DNA from: Candidatus Heimdallarchaeota archaeon | GTDB taxonomy: Archaea; Asgardarchaeota; Heimdallarchaeia; Hodarchaeales; Hodarchaeaceae | Direction: 5' to 3' | Assembly: GCA_020353515.1 (NCBI GenBank) | Contig: CP070695.1 | Coordinates: 4,300,503 to 4,364,502 of the forward strand | DNA: 64,000 nucleotides | In this document: positions 36,191-44,352 of the stretch, in pieces | How the letters are laid out: every line of letters begins with the position of its first letter | Position numbering within the stretch: the stretch's first letter is position 1 | Made by a program: the position numbers and the translations under genes | Notes under the pieces: generated by a model | The model's input: the letters and a program-made list of their open reading frames with translations, nothing else | Told to the model about the DNA's origin: nothing | Databases searched by the model: none

Positions 36191-36919
36191 ATGGATAATT
36201 GGATGGAAATAGGAAAATCATTAGAGGAAATACTTAGGCCTCAAACATATCCGCTTGCGATAAAATTTGTAAAGGATGAATCAGAATTCCCTGAAAGAAC
36301 CAGACGGCCTGAAGAAAAGATTGCTATTTGTCAGGCATTGTCTATCTGTCGTAAATATGGGTGGACAATGGGAATAACAGGAGAAGATAGTGGGTGCCCT
36401 GGAGCTAGCGTAACTTATGGATGGCCATCACCCATTGATGAATCCCAATTGGCGCAATTCTTTCAAATTGCTGGTTACGCTTCAGATGAGATTGGGACAC
36501 AAAGAATCGTGGAAAATTTAGATCGATTAGAAGCAGGGAAATATGGAGGAGTAGTAGTTTCACCCTTAACACGAACAAAGATCGTCCCAGATGTTATATT
36601 AGTGTATGGAAACCCAGCTCAGATTATGCGATTATTACAGGGAAATATGTATAAGGAAGGGAAGAAATTAAAAAGTGAATTGGCTGGAATAATGGCTTCC
36701 TGTACCGCGGGAATCATACGAACGTTTAATACTCATGAATGTCAAGTTGTTGTGCCTGGAAATGGGGATCGGGTTTTTGCGGGCACTCAAGATAATGAAA
36801 TGCTCTTCACAATACCTCCAGAAAAAGCAGAAGATATCATTGATGGGATGAGGCAACAACGTTTTGCGAAATACCCAATTCCTGCTACACTACAGATGCC
36901 ACCACCATTCCCCCTTTGA
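36191..36919 (+). CDS. DUF169 family protein
   Basis: The protein matches the DUF169 (COG2043) pattern. It opens with LEEILRPQTYPLAIKF, has conserved cysteines in CQALSICRKYGW, then EDSGCPGASVTYGW, PDVILVYGNPAQIMRLLQ and CQVVVPGNGDRVF. The family is uncharacterised, common in anaerobic archaea and bacteria, and has conserved cysteines that may bind metal. I chose ATG 36191 because AAGGAGATA lies seven bases upstream; ATG 36167 is eight codons earlier. The acyl-CoA-binding protein gene follows after 36 bp, and a hydrolase after that, probably one operon. Confidence 0.88.
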   Translation: MDNWMEIGKSLEEILRPQTYPLAIKFVKDESEFPERTRRPEEKIAICQALSICRKYGWTMGITGEDSGCPGASVTYGWPSPIDESQLAQFFQIAGYASDEIGTQRIVENLDRLEAGKYGGVVVSPLTRTKIVPDVILVYGNPAQIMRLLQGNMYKEGKKLKSELAGIMASCTAGIIRTFNTHECQVVVPGNGDRVFAGTQDNEMLFTIPPEKAEDIIDGMRQQRFAKYPIPATLQMPPPFPL

Positions 36920-36955
36920 TCTAATAATCACATCCACTAAAGGTTGTAGAAAATT

Positions 36956-37219
36956 ATGTCTGAAGACACAATTAAAGCAAAATTTGAAGACGCAGTACAA
37001 CGAGCAAGTAATTTACCCAATCAACCACCTGAAATATTGCTCGAAATGTATGGACTCTATAAACAAGCTCTCGTTGGAGATGTAACAGGGAAGAGACCTG
37101 GGCGTGTGAAAATTAAAGCACGATACAAATATGACGCTTGGGCCTCAAGAAAAGGAATGTCACAAGAGGATGCAATGAAAACATACATTAAACTAATTCA
37201 AAAGCTTGAAAGCACCTAA
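36956..37219 (+). CDS. acyl-CoA-binding protein
   Basis: At 87 aa this has the length and order of the ACBP family: FEDAVQRASNLPNQPP, LEMYGLYKQALVGDVTGKRPG, then KYDAWASRKGMSQEDAMKTYI. These include the Tyr and Lys positions that contact the CoA moiety in known ACBPs. The four-helix bundle should bind medium- or long-chain acyl-CoA in the cytosol. ACBP is typical of eukaryotes and some bacteria and is unusual in archaea, whose membrane lipids are not acyl-based. It lies between a DUF169 gene and an alpha/beta hydrolase gene, suggesting a role in acyl-CoA breakdown or transport. Confidence 0.93.
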   Translation: MSEDTIKAKFEDAVQRASNLPNQPPEILLEMYGLYKQALVGDVTGKRPGRVKIKARYKYDAWASRKGMSQEDAMKTYIKLIQKLEST

Positions 37220-37261
37220 CTCAGGATTATAAAGGGAGCGTAACACGATTGAGGTTTACGT

Positions 37262-38086
37262 ATGCCAAGTATAGAACTAGAAGATATTAATGTACATTAT
37301 GAAATCAATGGAAAAGGAGCCCCTTTCGTTTTTATTCAAGGAGCATTCGTTAGTTCTACAATGTGGGAGAATCAGGTAAATTTTTTTTCAAAATCTTTTC
37401 AAACTCTAGTGTATGATTTACGTGGACACGGAATAACAGGCCCCTCTTCTAGAAAAAAATATTCAGTTGACCTTTATGCTGATGATTTGGTTAATTTACT
37501 TGATGCACTGAATATAGATAAACCGATAATTTGCGGTATAAGTCTTGGTGGAATGATCGCACAAGTTTTCGCGACCAAATATCCTGAAAGGCTCTCTGCT
37601 TTGATATTAGCCGACACAGCGGCCACTATTACCCTCACGCACTGGGATTATATAATGAGGTATCTCATTGGCCCAAAATGGCTGATGTTACTTTCTTTAC
37701 GGATGATGGGGGTTCACAGATTTATAAAATTCTCATTTTGGTTGGGAAAATTCACCAGAAGTAAAGAGTGGCTTGGAAACGAAGAAATTATTGAATATGA
37801 AAAGAATGAAATGCTAAATTTAAATAAAAAAGAATACCTGAAAATTTTTGGCTCATTATATGACTTTAAGTTACAGAAATTAGCTTTTATAACAGTCCCT
37901 ACACTTGTAGTCAATGGTGAACACGAAGCGAAAAGTATTTTCAAGCATGCAGAGAAGATACAAAGCTTAATACCCAATTGTGATGTTGACATCATAAAAA
38001 ACGCAGGCCATACGTCAAATATGGAAAATCCTAATGAATTCAATCAGAAAATCAATGATTTCCTACAGAAGAATAACATTGAATAA
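37262..38086 (+). CDS. alpha/beta hydrolase
   Basis: Fold landmarks: NVHYEINGKGAPFVFIQG (oxyanion region), YDLRGHGITG, the nucleophile elbow GISLGGM (Ser near residue 96), the acid region VNGEHEA and the catalytic histidine in NAGHTSNMENP. At 274 aa it is a complete, cytosolic enzyme. The substrate is unknown. It lies 42 bp after the ACBP gene on the same strand, so a thioesterase or lipase role linked to acyl-CoA is possible. It is only distantly similar to the hydrolase at 28617. Confidence 0.88.
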   Translation: MPSIELEDINVHYEINGKGAPFVFIQGAFVSSTMWENQVNFFSKSFQTLVYDLRGHGITGPSSRKKYSVDLYADDLVNLLDALNIDKPIICGISLGGMIAQVFATKYPERLSALILADTAATITLTHWDYIMRYLIGPKWLMLLSLRMMGVHRFIKFSFWLGKFTRSKEWLGNEEIIEYEKNEMLNLNKKEYLKIFGSLYDFKLQKLAFITVPTLVVNGEHEAKSIFKHAEKIQSLIPNCDVDIIKNAGHTSNMENPNEFNQKINDFLQKNNIE

Positions 38087-38099
38087 AACATGGTAAGGA

Positions 38100-38657
38100 T
38101 TGGAGAAAATAATACAACAAATGGAACAACATATAGTGATTATTGATACCATTAATCCAACAATAACAAATGTGTACCATTCTCCGTCTGACCCCATTGA
38201 AGGAGATACTATTAATGCGTATGCTGATATTGAAGATGAGGCAGGGATTGCTATAGCTGAAATATATTTCCAAGTAAATGATGAAATGGGATGGACTTCA
38301 ATACCAATGGCTGTTTATGGAGGAACAACCTATCATGTAAGCATAGGATCATTTTCAGAAGATACGGAAATAAGGTATTATATCAAGGCTAGTGACGCAT
38401 CAGACTCCAATAATGAAGCTATAAATGATAACGAAGGAAATTACTATGTAATCTATATTCTATTCTTACCAGAATCCTCTACACAACCCACAACCTCTAT
38501 GGTTGAGGAAACATCAGAAGAGGAAAGTAGTACAGAGCTAAGTGAACCAGGTCAAATCTCGATAAGGGCACCAATTAATTTAACTGGTCTTGAAATTGTC
38601 TTGTTAATAGCTAGTGCTGTACTCTATCGAAAACACAAAAAAATGCAAGGAAAGTAG
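38100..38657 (+). CDS. truncated surface protein with C-terminal anchor
   Basis: Residues about 18-120 form one Ig/fibronectin-like extracellular domain (TITNVYHSPSDPIEGDTINA, then AEIYFQVNDEMGWTSIPM). A Thr/Glu/Ser stalk leads to a C-terminal helix (LTGLEIVLLIASAVLY) and basic tail. No signal peptide exists. In another frame, ATG 38090 reads MVRIGENNTTNGTTYSDY before a stop at 38144-38146. Removing one T there would join GTTYSDY to DTINPTITN. The gene therefore looks like the 3' end of a longer surface-protein gene that has lost its front and suffered a frameshift. It may be nonfunctional. Confidence 0.55.
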   Translation: MEKIIQQMEQHIVIIDTINPTITNVYHSPSDPIEGDTINAYADIEDEAGIAIAEIYFQVNDEMGWTSIPMAVYGGTTYHVSIGSFSEDTEIRYYIKASDASDSNNEAINDNEGNYYVIYILFLPESSTQPTTSMVEETSEEESSTELSEPGQISIRAPINLTGLEIVLLIASAVLYRKHKKMQGK

Positions 38658-38715
38658 TAATACTACTTTTTCCTCTTAAAGTATAAAAAAGGGGAAATTT
38701 GCGGTATAGATAGAC

Positions 38716-39567
38716 CTATATCGCGAATTCTCGCTTATGGAAGATGGTGAGCGCGCTAATTAAAGCAACTATTCCTACTCCAGCAACGATGATTACATCA
38801 CTTAATGGAAGCATTCCAGTCTTGATAATAGTACCAAGGCTGAAATAGTGGAATAAGGAAAAGTTTTGAATTCCAAGTTCTCCTGTAGGATCTAGCAATC
38901 CACCAAAACCATCTAGCATATATTGGCCTCCAATTAATACCCCAGCAGCAGTCAATGACCTATTTGAGTCGAGAAAAATGGTTGCACATAATAAGGATAT
39001 TGCCCCTAAGGCAAAGAGGAGTAAGAATATTCCGAGTGCATAATTGACTACAAGATCATTGTTAATCACATAGTGATAAACTACATCATTATAGGTAAAT
39101 CCTTCTGGGTACAACATATCCATAACCCAGGTCAAACCAATCATAAAAACAACGATAGCCATTGGAAATATGAGGCTGTACGTGATATAAACACCATATT
39201 TTTCTAAAAGATACCGCCATCTTGGAATCGGATAGCTCAACATTACATCTAGGGTGTTTTTATCAATCTCAGTGGATAATATTCGAGCTGGAATAAAGAG
39301 AGCAACGAAAAGGACAAGGATATTCATAGTACCTCCGCCATACATGAACAGGACAGCTTGCCAAGTCAAACCAAGACCTTCAAGACCTAAATCACCTAAT
39401 ATAACTTTATAAATGGGATTACTCATTGCTTCCAGTCTTTCAAGAATAGTTTTGATCATAGTTGGAAAACTCAAAGCAACTGTACCCACAAAAGCTGCTG
39501 CAACCAAAGGAGGTACTAAACCAGTTAACCAAGACTTTCGTAGATTCTTCAAATAAACATGTACCAT
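38716..39567 (-). CDS. ABC-2 type transporter permease
   Basis: Six hydrophobic segments are visible, with an N-terminal LRKSWLTGLVPPLVAAAFVG. The conserved ABC-2 segment is LSTEIDKNTLDVMLSYPIPR WRYLLEKY, in which the DKxxxTLDxLLSxPxxR-type motif is clear. The 283-aa length is normal. The gene follows the ATPase gene at 39579-40508 by 11 bp and forms an exporter with it. The substrate is unknown. Confidence 0.9.
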   Translation of the reverse strand: MVHVYLKNLRKSWLTGLVPPLVAAAFVGTVALSFPTMIKTILERLEAMSNPIYKVILGDLGLEGLGLTWQAVLFMYGGGTMNILVLFVALFIPARILSTEIDKNTLDVMLSYPIPRWRYLLEKYGVYITYSLIFPMAIVVFMIGLTWVMDMLYPEGFTYNDVVYHYVINNDLVVNYALGIFLLLFALGAISLLCATIFLDSNRSLTAAGVLIGGQYMLDGFGGLLDPTGELGIQNFSLFHYFSLGTIIKTGMLPLSDVIIVAGVGIVALISALTIFHKREFAI

Positions 39568-39578
39568 TGTTACATCAC

Positions 39579-40508
39579 CTACTCATAAAATTGGAGGAAA
39601 ATTTCTTCAAGAGTTGCATCCTCACAAGTAAAACGTTTGATATCATAATTGGAGATCCATTTCAACAATTCATTGACATCTTCTTTAATCTTTAACACGA
39701 AGGTGTTCGTCTTCGTCTGTTCAACGGAAATGACTGTGTTTAATTTCCTGATTTCTTCTTCGGAAGGAACTGAAGATCCATTGAAAGTTATCCGCACCTT
39801 CTGCATGAATTTTGTTTTCAGATCTTCAACGGCTTCAACAAGAATCATTTTCCCTTCTTTAATGATTCCCACGCGATCACAGACCGCCTGAACTTCAGCA
39901 AGATCGTGAGAACTCAAAAAGATCGTGTATCCTTCTTTACTGAGTTTCCTGATAATTTTGTGGAAATGTGCAGTCATAAGAGGATCGAGTCCACTTGTAG
40001 GTTCATCGAGGATCAGAAAATCAGGTTTCGCAGCTAACGCTGCAATTAGGCCAGCCTGTTGACGGTTTCCTGTAGAAAGAGATTTGATCTTCTTGTGAAG
40101 CTTCACCCTAAAGTTTTGTCGAAGCTCAGCAAGAAATTCCTCATTTATGGGCCGAAATTTGCTAAAATACATTAGAAGTTCTTCGCCAGTAAAGTTCTCA
40201 AATAACGCCATGTCACCAGGCACATACCCAATCCTTTTACGAATTTCAAACCGTTCTCGGTGATGATCAAGTCCGAAAATAGTGACAGTGCCAGTCTGGA
40301 TTTTGAGGTAATCCAAAATAGCCCTCATAGTGGTGGTCTTTCCTGCACCGTTAGGCCCTAAAAAACCGAAGATTTCTCCTTTTTTAACGTCAAAACTGAC
40401 TTCTTGAGCTCCGATGACACGTGACCCAAATTTTTTACCTCCAAGGCCAAATTCTCGACCATAAACCTTAGTCAAGTTTGATACTTGAAGGATTGCTTCA
40501 GTACTCAA
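39579..40508 (-). CDS. ABC transporter ATPase (DrrA/CcmA-type)
   Basis: Walker A GPNGAGKTT, Q-loop region GYVPGDMALFENFTGEE, signature LSTGNRQQAG (a variant of LSGGQ), Walker B FLILDEPTSGLDP and H-loop FLSSHDLAEVQ are all present. The C-terminal extension of about 80 residues is typical of exporters working with ABC-2 permeases. It is first of two genes with the permease at 38716. The divergent tandem GbsR-like regulator at 40731 probably controls this operon from the shared 222-bp gap. Confidence 0.93.
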   Translation of the reverse strand: MSTEAILQVSNLTKVYGREFGLGGKKFGSRVIGAQEVSFDVKKGEIFGFLGPNGAGKTTTMRAILDYLKIQTGTVTIFGLDHHRERFEIRKRIGYVPGDMALFENFTGEELLMYFSKFRPINEEFLAELRQNFRVKLHKKIKSLSTGNRQQAGLIAALAAKPDFLILDEPTSGLDPLMTAHFHKIIRKLSKEGYTIFLSSHDLAEVQAVCDRVGIIKEGKMILVEAVEDLKTKFMQKVRITFNGSSVPSEEEIRKLNTVISVEQTKTNTFVLKIKEDVNELLKWISNYDIKRFTCEDATLEEIFLQFYE

Positions 40509-40730
40509 TTTTTTTTACTCCGTTTGAATATTGCTATACATTATTGATTTTTGCACAATTGACGCAATTCTGGGAAACATGTTAGAAAACAGGTATATAT
40601 ACTTTTCCTTATAGGCGTAAATTTTGGAAATTTGGTAAATTAAAGTACATTAACGAAATATTTAAAATATGCCTTATAATTGAATTAAATGACTTGAATT
40701 GCTGAAATCAACTTAAAACGAGGATAAAAA

Positions 40731-41846
40731 GTGAAAAATAATATCAATACAGCGCTTTATCAACTAAAGATTGATTATTTGCAATTTATGATTCAAGTAC
40801 AGGATTGGCATGATCCTAACATCATATTAATTGTATATGCTCTCTTAATGGAAAAAGAAAAAATAACCCAAGATAATTTAATAGATTTAACAGGATTAAG
40901 TCGGACTACAATCTCTGAAACCCTCTCACTTCTGATCAATGATCCTCGTGGAATTCCTGTTCTTCAGACACGCAAACCACGTGACAAGAAAAAATATTAC
41001 TATTGTCCCCTTTCTTTTCAAGAATATGTGAAACGAATGTTCGGAGGAGCTCTAAAAACAATCAATCTTAACTTAGAATTTGTACCAGCTATGATAAAGA
41101 GATTAAATAGACTAAAACCACAAGATGAAGCAACTAATCATGTTAAAGAGTTCTTAGTATTTTTCTATACCTACAATCATTTTGTTCGTGTTGTTATGGA
41201 AAAGTATGACGAGGTTTTAACTGAATATTTTGAGAATCCAGAAAAAACACCAGATATCCGTAATTTTTTAACGCAAGAGGAGTTACACTTAGAACTTGAT
41301 ACACTAGATGAAACTCCTAACGAATACAAAGAAACGGACTCACTAACCAAAATTCAACGCGACTTTATTGGTGAAATGGTAAGTATGGGTCAAACAAGTA
41401 GTAGCGGAGTCAACAAAGAACTTGCTTATGCATTTTTTTTGCTTTATCTTAGCAAAAGTCCAATTACTCAAGAAGATTTGATAAAAATTACTAAATCACG
41501 TCGAGCTGCTGTGTCTGAAGCCTTTACATTGTTGTTACGACAAAAATTTGCCAATTTGGTTAAAAAACCTAATGATAGAAGAAAGTACTATGAACCTATT
41601 ATGAATTTAGACGTTTTTATATCCCAAAGATTACAGTTATCACGTCATAAAATCAATCAAATCAACTTAGTTATGAATAATAGATTTATCCCCGAAGTTG
41701 AGAAAATTGAAGGAGACAAAGAGGAGAAAGATAAGCTTAAGGCCTTTTTTCAAGAAACAGGGAGATATTTCCACATTTTGGGCCGCTATATGACGGATAT
41801 GTTTGAATTTATTATGATCCAGTTAAAACAAACAAAAGTTGTGTAA
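40731..41846 (+). CDS. regulator with two GbsR/MarR-like winged-helix domains
   Basis: Two similar winged helices lie in one 371-aa chain. The first (about 15-110) has ITQDNLIDLTGLSRTTISET and a KPRDKKKYYYCP wing. The second (about 215-310) has ITQEDLIKITKSRRAAVSEA and a KPNDRRKYYEP wing. Each is followed by a helical dimerisation stretch. The gene is thus an internal duplication acting like a covalent dimer. It is divergent from the ABC exporter operon and is likely its regulator. The start GTG 40731 lies after ACGAGGATAAAAA. Confidence 0.85.
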   Translation: MKNNINTALYQLKIDYLQFMIQVQDWHDPNIILIVYALLMEKEKITQDNLIDLTGLSRTTISETLSLLINDPRGIPVLQTRKPRDKKKYYYCPLSFQEYVKRMFGGALKTINLNLEFVPAMIKRLNRLKPQDEATNHVKEFLVFFYTYNHFVRVVMEKYDEVLTEYFENPEKTPDIRNFLTQEELHLELDTLDETPNEYKETDSLTKIQRDFIGEMVSMGQTSSSGVNKELAYAFFLLYLSKSPITQEDLIKITKSRRAAVSEAFTLLLRQKFANLVKKPNDRRKYYEPIMNLDVFISQRLQLSRHKINQINLVMNNRFIPEVEKIEGDKEEKDKLKAFFQETGRYFHILGRYMTDMFEFIMIQLKQTKVV

Positions 41847-42053
41847 TTATTAATCATTCCCGAAATTCTAGGATTAATTCTGAAGAAAGTCATGATACGG
41901 TTGATGGAAAATAATAGTATGACTAAATAACACTTGTCGAACAGTATTATTTATCAAGTATACTCTTTTATAATTTGATTTCATCAGTGTCTGGTGATCA
42001 ATATCTACTTGAGAGGTATTTTATAATTCAATAACTAACTGTTGGTTGTTATC

Positions 42054-42830
42054 ATGCCTAAAAACTCAACAGAAAAGATCGATCTAGCTATAATAGAAAG
42101 AAAATTAAGTAAAGCAAGTACTTCATCAATATACGACACCTTAAGCAAAATTCAACTTGGAAATGTACTGGAAAAAGAAAAAACAGAAGATAGATTGGAT
42201 ATCGACCTCGATGGTTTCGCTAAACATACATCCCTCTCTAAGGCAACTCAAAAGGAAGATAAGAAAGATCAAACAACTGAGACAATCATTGAACCATCAT
42301 TATCTCCTCCATCTACAGTTCAAGAATTATCAATCCATCACAAAGTATCAATAATAAGTGCCTTTGAAAATCTCTTCGAGATTGAAAGATATCTCTTGAC
42401 AGTGGCAGGTAAAGAAATTGAATTTTCCCTGAAGACTGTATCGACAAACCGACATTCTGAAATGATAAAATCCGATATTAACGGTTCCGATGCAGGAATT
42501 ATACTGCTTCCTTCCTTCACTGACAGAAATGACATTCAAACGATAATAAATAAACATGTCTCTGAATTATGGAGTTATAATGGACTAGGCCCTGTTCCTT
42601 TTGTGATTTTAGGCTTGGAAGATAACATCACTACTGGTTCATTAGCTTTAGCCGAATTAGAGCAATCTATCAGGACTTTTATTGAGAATTTAACCCCTGT
42701 CACTAGAGGAAATTATGGTTTTGGCGTAAAATACTTTCTTACCAAGAATTTAGATTCAGAAACAGAATTAAGGAAAGTATTGCGGGCATTATCCATTTTA
42801 TTAATATCTTATGAACGTTTCAAGATCTGA
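42054..42830 (+). CDS. GTPase-fold protein without nucleotide-binding motifs
   Basis: The N-terminal 80 residues are polar and probably disordered. The rest follows a Ras-like fold from about switch II on. EIEFSLKTVSTNRHSEM stands where Rab has KLQIWDTAGQERF. SDAGIILLPSFTDRNDIQTI matches the strand and helix ADAGILVFDVTDRxSF. VPFVILGLEDN matches the G4 strand VPxILVGNKxD but without Asn/Lys. KYFLTKNLDSETELRKVL matches the G5 region. A short hydrophobic start precedes this, but no P-loop is present. It should not hydrolyse GTP; a scaffold role is likely. ATG 42054 is preferred over TTG 42042. The assignment is by eye. Confidence 0.6.
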   Translation: MPKNSTEKIDLAIIERKLSKASTSSIYDTLSKIQLGNVLEKEKTEDRLDIDLDGFAKHTSLSKATQKEDKKDQTTETIIEPSLSPPSTVQELSIHHKVSIISAFENLFEIERYLLTVAGKEIEFSLKTVSTNRHSEMIKSDINGSDAGIILLPSFTDRNDIQTIINKHVSELWSYNGLGPVPFVILGLEDNITTGSLALAELEQSIRTFIENLTPVTRGNYGFGVKYFLTKNLDSETELRKVLRALSILLISYERFKI

Positions 42831-42867
42831 AAAGCCAAGAAGGGAAGTAACTAAGAACACTTAGTTT

Positions 42868-43191
42868 TTAGAAACCATATTTGTGTAAGTAGTCACACTG
42901 CTGACAGTTTGGTTCTGACATAAAGTATTGCTTACAATAGGGTAAAGCTTTCTTTCTTAAAACTAATCTTCTAGTAAACTTTCGACAAGACATGATGAAC
43001 TTCTGAGTTTCGAGTTCTTCCAGACTTCCTGGTGATCCTGCTTTATAATACGGACAACGGGGTGGACATGGTTCATTCCAAATTTTCAATGTGAGACAAT
43101 AGGTCGATTTTACATCATAAGATGTGATCAGAAACAAACACTCATGGAAAACCTGTTTTGGTACTTCAGTTGACAGCCAATTTTCTGTCAT
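42868..43191 (-). CDS. Cys-rich small protein, probably metal-binding
   Basis: The 107-aa product has nine cysteines, including EPCPPRCPYY, a central MSCRKF, PYCKQYF and NCQQCDYLHKYG. They could bind zinc or an iron-sulfur cluster. No family is recognised. The gene ends 37 bp from the stop of the convergent GTPase-fold gene. Upstream lies the gap with the candidate structured RNA, whose TATA box could also serve this gene through a long leader. Confidence 0.55.
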   Translation of the reverse strand: MTENWLSTEVPKQVFHECLFLITSYDVKSTYCLTLKIWNEPCPPRCPYYKAGSPGSLEELETQKFIMSCRKFTRRLVLRKKALPYCKQYFMSEPNCQQCDYLHKYGF

Positions 43192-43484
43192 CTACTTGTC
43201 CACCCATCAAATTATTCTATTAGTGAACTCGGTAAGTTATTTTTAATTACCTAATTTTCGGATCGTAATAATATCTGATGGATGATATGACGTAAAAAAG
43301 GATATTTATACCCATAAATCTATATTATAAAAGACAAGACTTAATATTTACTCCTATATTGTTAGTTTTAGCGAGTTTTCTTAATTATAATGAAAACTTC
43401 TTGAATAAGATAGAATATAACAGATTAATGTTTTTTTCCATATTAATACAGACCGTTTATCCCTATTCCCCTCACTACTATATT

Positions 43485-43579
43485 GAAGACAGAAAGTGTC
43501 GCTTGGAAAGCCTCAAGACCACTACCACATCCAACGCGACTTCTGATGACCGACTAGCTTCTCCACATTTCTGTCTTTC
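43485..43579 (-). ncRNA. candidate structured small RNA, about 95 nt
   Basis: The ends pair: GAAGACAGAAA (43485-43495) with TTTCTGTCTTTC (43568-43579), one base bulged. Inside, GTCGCTTGG (43498-43506) pairs with CCAACGCGAC (43531-43540), again with a single bulge, closing a 24-nt apical region. On the minus strand TTTAAATA lies at 43609-43602, placing a predicted start at about 43579, exactly at the 5' base of the closing stem. This argues for a minus-strand transcript. It does not match tRNA, SRP or RNase P patterns I know. A C/D or H/ACA guide RNA is possible, but boxes are not convincing. No open frame explains the region. Confidence 0.45.
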
Positions 43580-43601
43580 AAGTAATACAGTGCAGATGAA
43601 G

Positions 43602-43609
43602 TATTTAAA
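43602..43609 (-). promoter_or_regulatory. TATA box of the candidate RNA
   Basis: Minus-strand TTTAAATA matches the archaeal TATA consensus. The first base of the terminal stem of the RNA candidate lies about 26 bp downstream of its centre, the usual TATA-to-start distance. Confidence 0.4.
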
Positions 43610-43643
43610 CATATGTTTATAGGCCAGTGAAAACTACTGATAA

Positions 43644-44189
43644 CTACTTTCTTCTGACCATTTCTTTGTATGATTTAAAGGCAAGAAACTCCAAGACCCT
43701 ACTAAAAGAATAAACATCATCTTTTTTTATCGAATAAAACACTTCATTTGGTAGTTCTTCTAGCATTTCAGGTTCATTTAGCATGATTCGATTTGAGTCA
43801 TCTATTATTTCAACAAAAGCTACAGGATTTGTTAAACCAGCCGTTCTTCGATAATTTTGATAAAAGACTTTAGCAGCAACTTCAGAGTCATGATCCGAAA
43901 AGAGAATCATTGCACCAGATGATTTATAGAAACGATTGTGTAACTTATCTGTAAAATATTGACTGATTGGTTGAACCAGGATTATTTTCACTTCTTTATT
44001 TAGAATGGGCCACCTAAATGAGGATATATTTGCAGAAATAACAGAAATATTCTCATGTGTCGAATTCTGTGGGTATCTTTTAGTTAAATTTTGAATATAT
44101 CGAGTGGTTTGGCCATCAGGGTGACTTAGAACAGATATCCGTAAAGATATTTCGTCCATTAGCCCAAATTCACTCATATAGTTTTCCAC
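43644..44189 (-). CDS. degenerate small-GTPase-like protein
   Basis: The chain can be laid on a Rab fold. ISVLSHPDGQTTRYIQNL stands at the P-loop, with Lys replaced by Gln and one residue missing. VKIILVQPISQYFTDKLHNR stands where Rab has KLQIWDTAGQERF. KSSGAMILFSDHDSEVAAKV matches the following strand and helix, and NPVAFVEIIDDSN sits at the G4 strand without NKxD. At 181 aa it is single-domain size. It should not bind GTP normally. It could be a scaffold or a dimerisation partner of other GTPases. A perfect 14-bp hairpin lies upstream (44254-44289). The match is by eye. Confidence 0.55.
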   Translation of the reverse strand: MENYMSEFGLMDEISLRISVLSHPDGQTTRYIQNLTKRYPQNSTHENISVISANISSFRWPILNKEVKIILVQPISQYFTDKLHNRFYKSSGAMILFSDHDSEVAAKVFYQNYRRTAGLTNPVAFVEIIDDSNRIMLNEPEMLEELPNEVFYSIKKDDVYSFSRVLEFLAFKSYKEMVRRK

Positions 44190-44253
44190 TCGATTTTTAA
44201 TCTGAAAATGAGCTGAATTGATTATTCGAAATACATGATTCTCTTTTAAATAA

Positions 44254-44289
44254 TTCCTTTTTCAATCGGGATTTAGATTGAAAAAGGAA
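44254..44289. repeat. perfect 14-bp hairpin between two minus-strand genes
   Basis: TTCCTTTTTCAATC (44254-44267) and GATTGAAAAAGGAA (44276-44289) are exact reverse complements around the 8-nt loop GGGATTTA. It lies between the stop of the small membrane-protein gene (44353) and the start of the GTPase-like gene (44189), both on the minus strand. It could end transcription of the first, stabilise an RNA end, or act as an attenuator. Confidence 0.6.
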
Positions 44290-44352
44290 ATTAGGATATT
44301 TCATTAGCTAAATGGAGCTAACTCCCCTATTTGTTCTAGATTTAAATGTTAG

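Larger units (their letters stand above)
43192..43643. other. gap with GC-richer structured island
   Basis: The 452-bp stretch has no convincing protein gene; an 87-codon frame at 43359-43622 lacks a ribosome site and family features. Around 43450-43600 the composition is visibly richer in G+C than the AT-rich flanks and folds into nested stems, described as a separate RNA candidate. Confidence 0.5.

Noticed and set aside
40615-40650. AAATTTTGG / AAATTTGG / AAATTAAAG tandem motifs upstream of the tandem GbsR-like gene as operators
   Set aside because: The repeats are short, imperfect and AT-rich, not clearly above background in this genome.
42054-42830. Active small GTPase
   Set aside because: No P-loop, DxxG or NKxD motif can be found, so it is listed only as a degenerate fold.
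43485-43579. tRNA, SRP RNA or RNase P RNA for the structured island
   Set aside because: No TpsiC-like GTTCRA loop, no cloverleaf spacing, and length and motifs do not fit SRP or RNase P RNA.
43359-43622. 87-aa plus-strand frame over the structured island
   Set aside because: No ribosome site, low-complexity translation, and paired stems lie across it; an RNA explains the region better.
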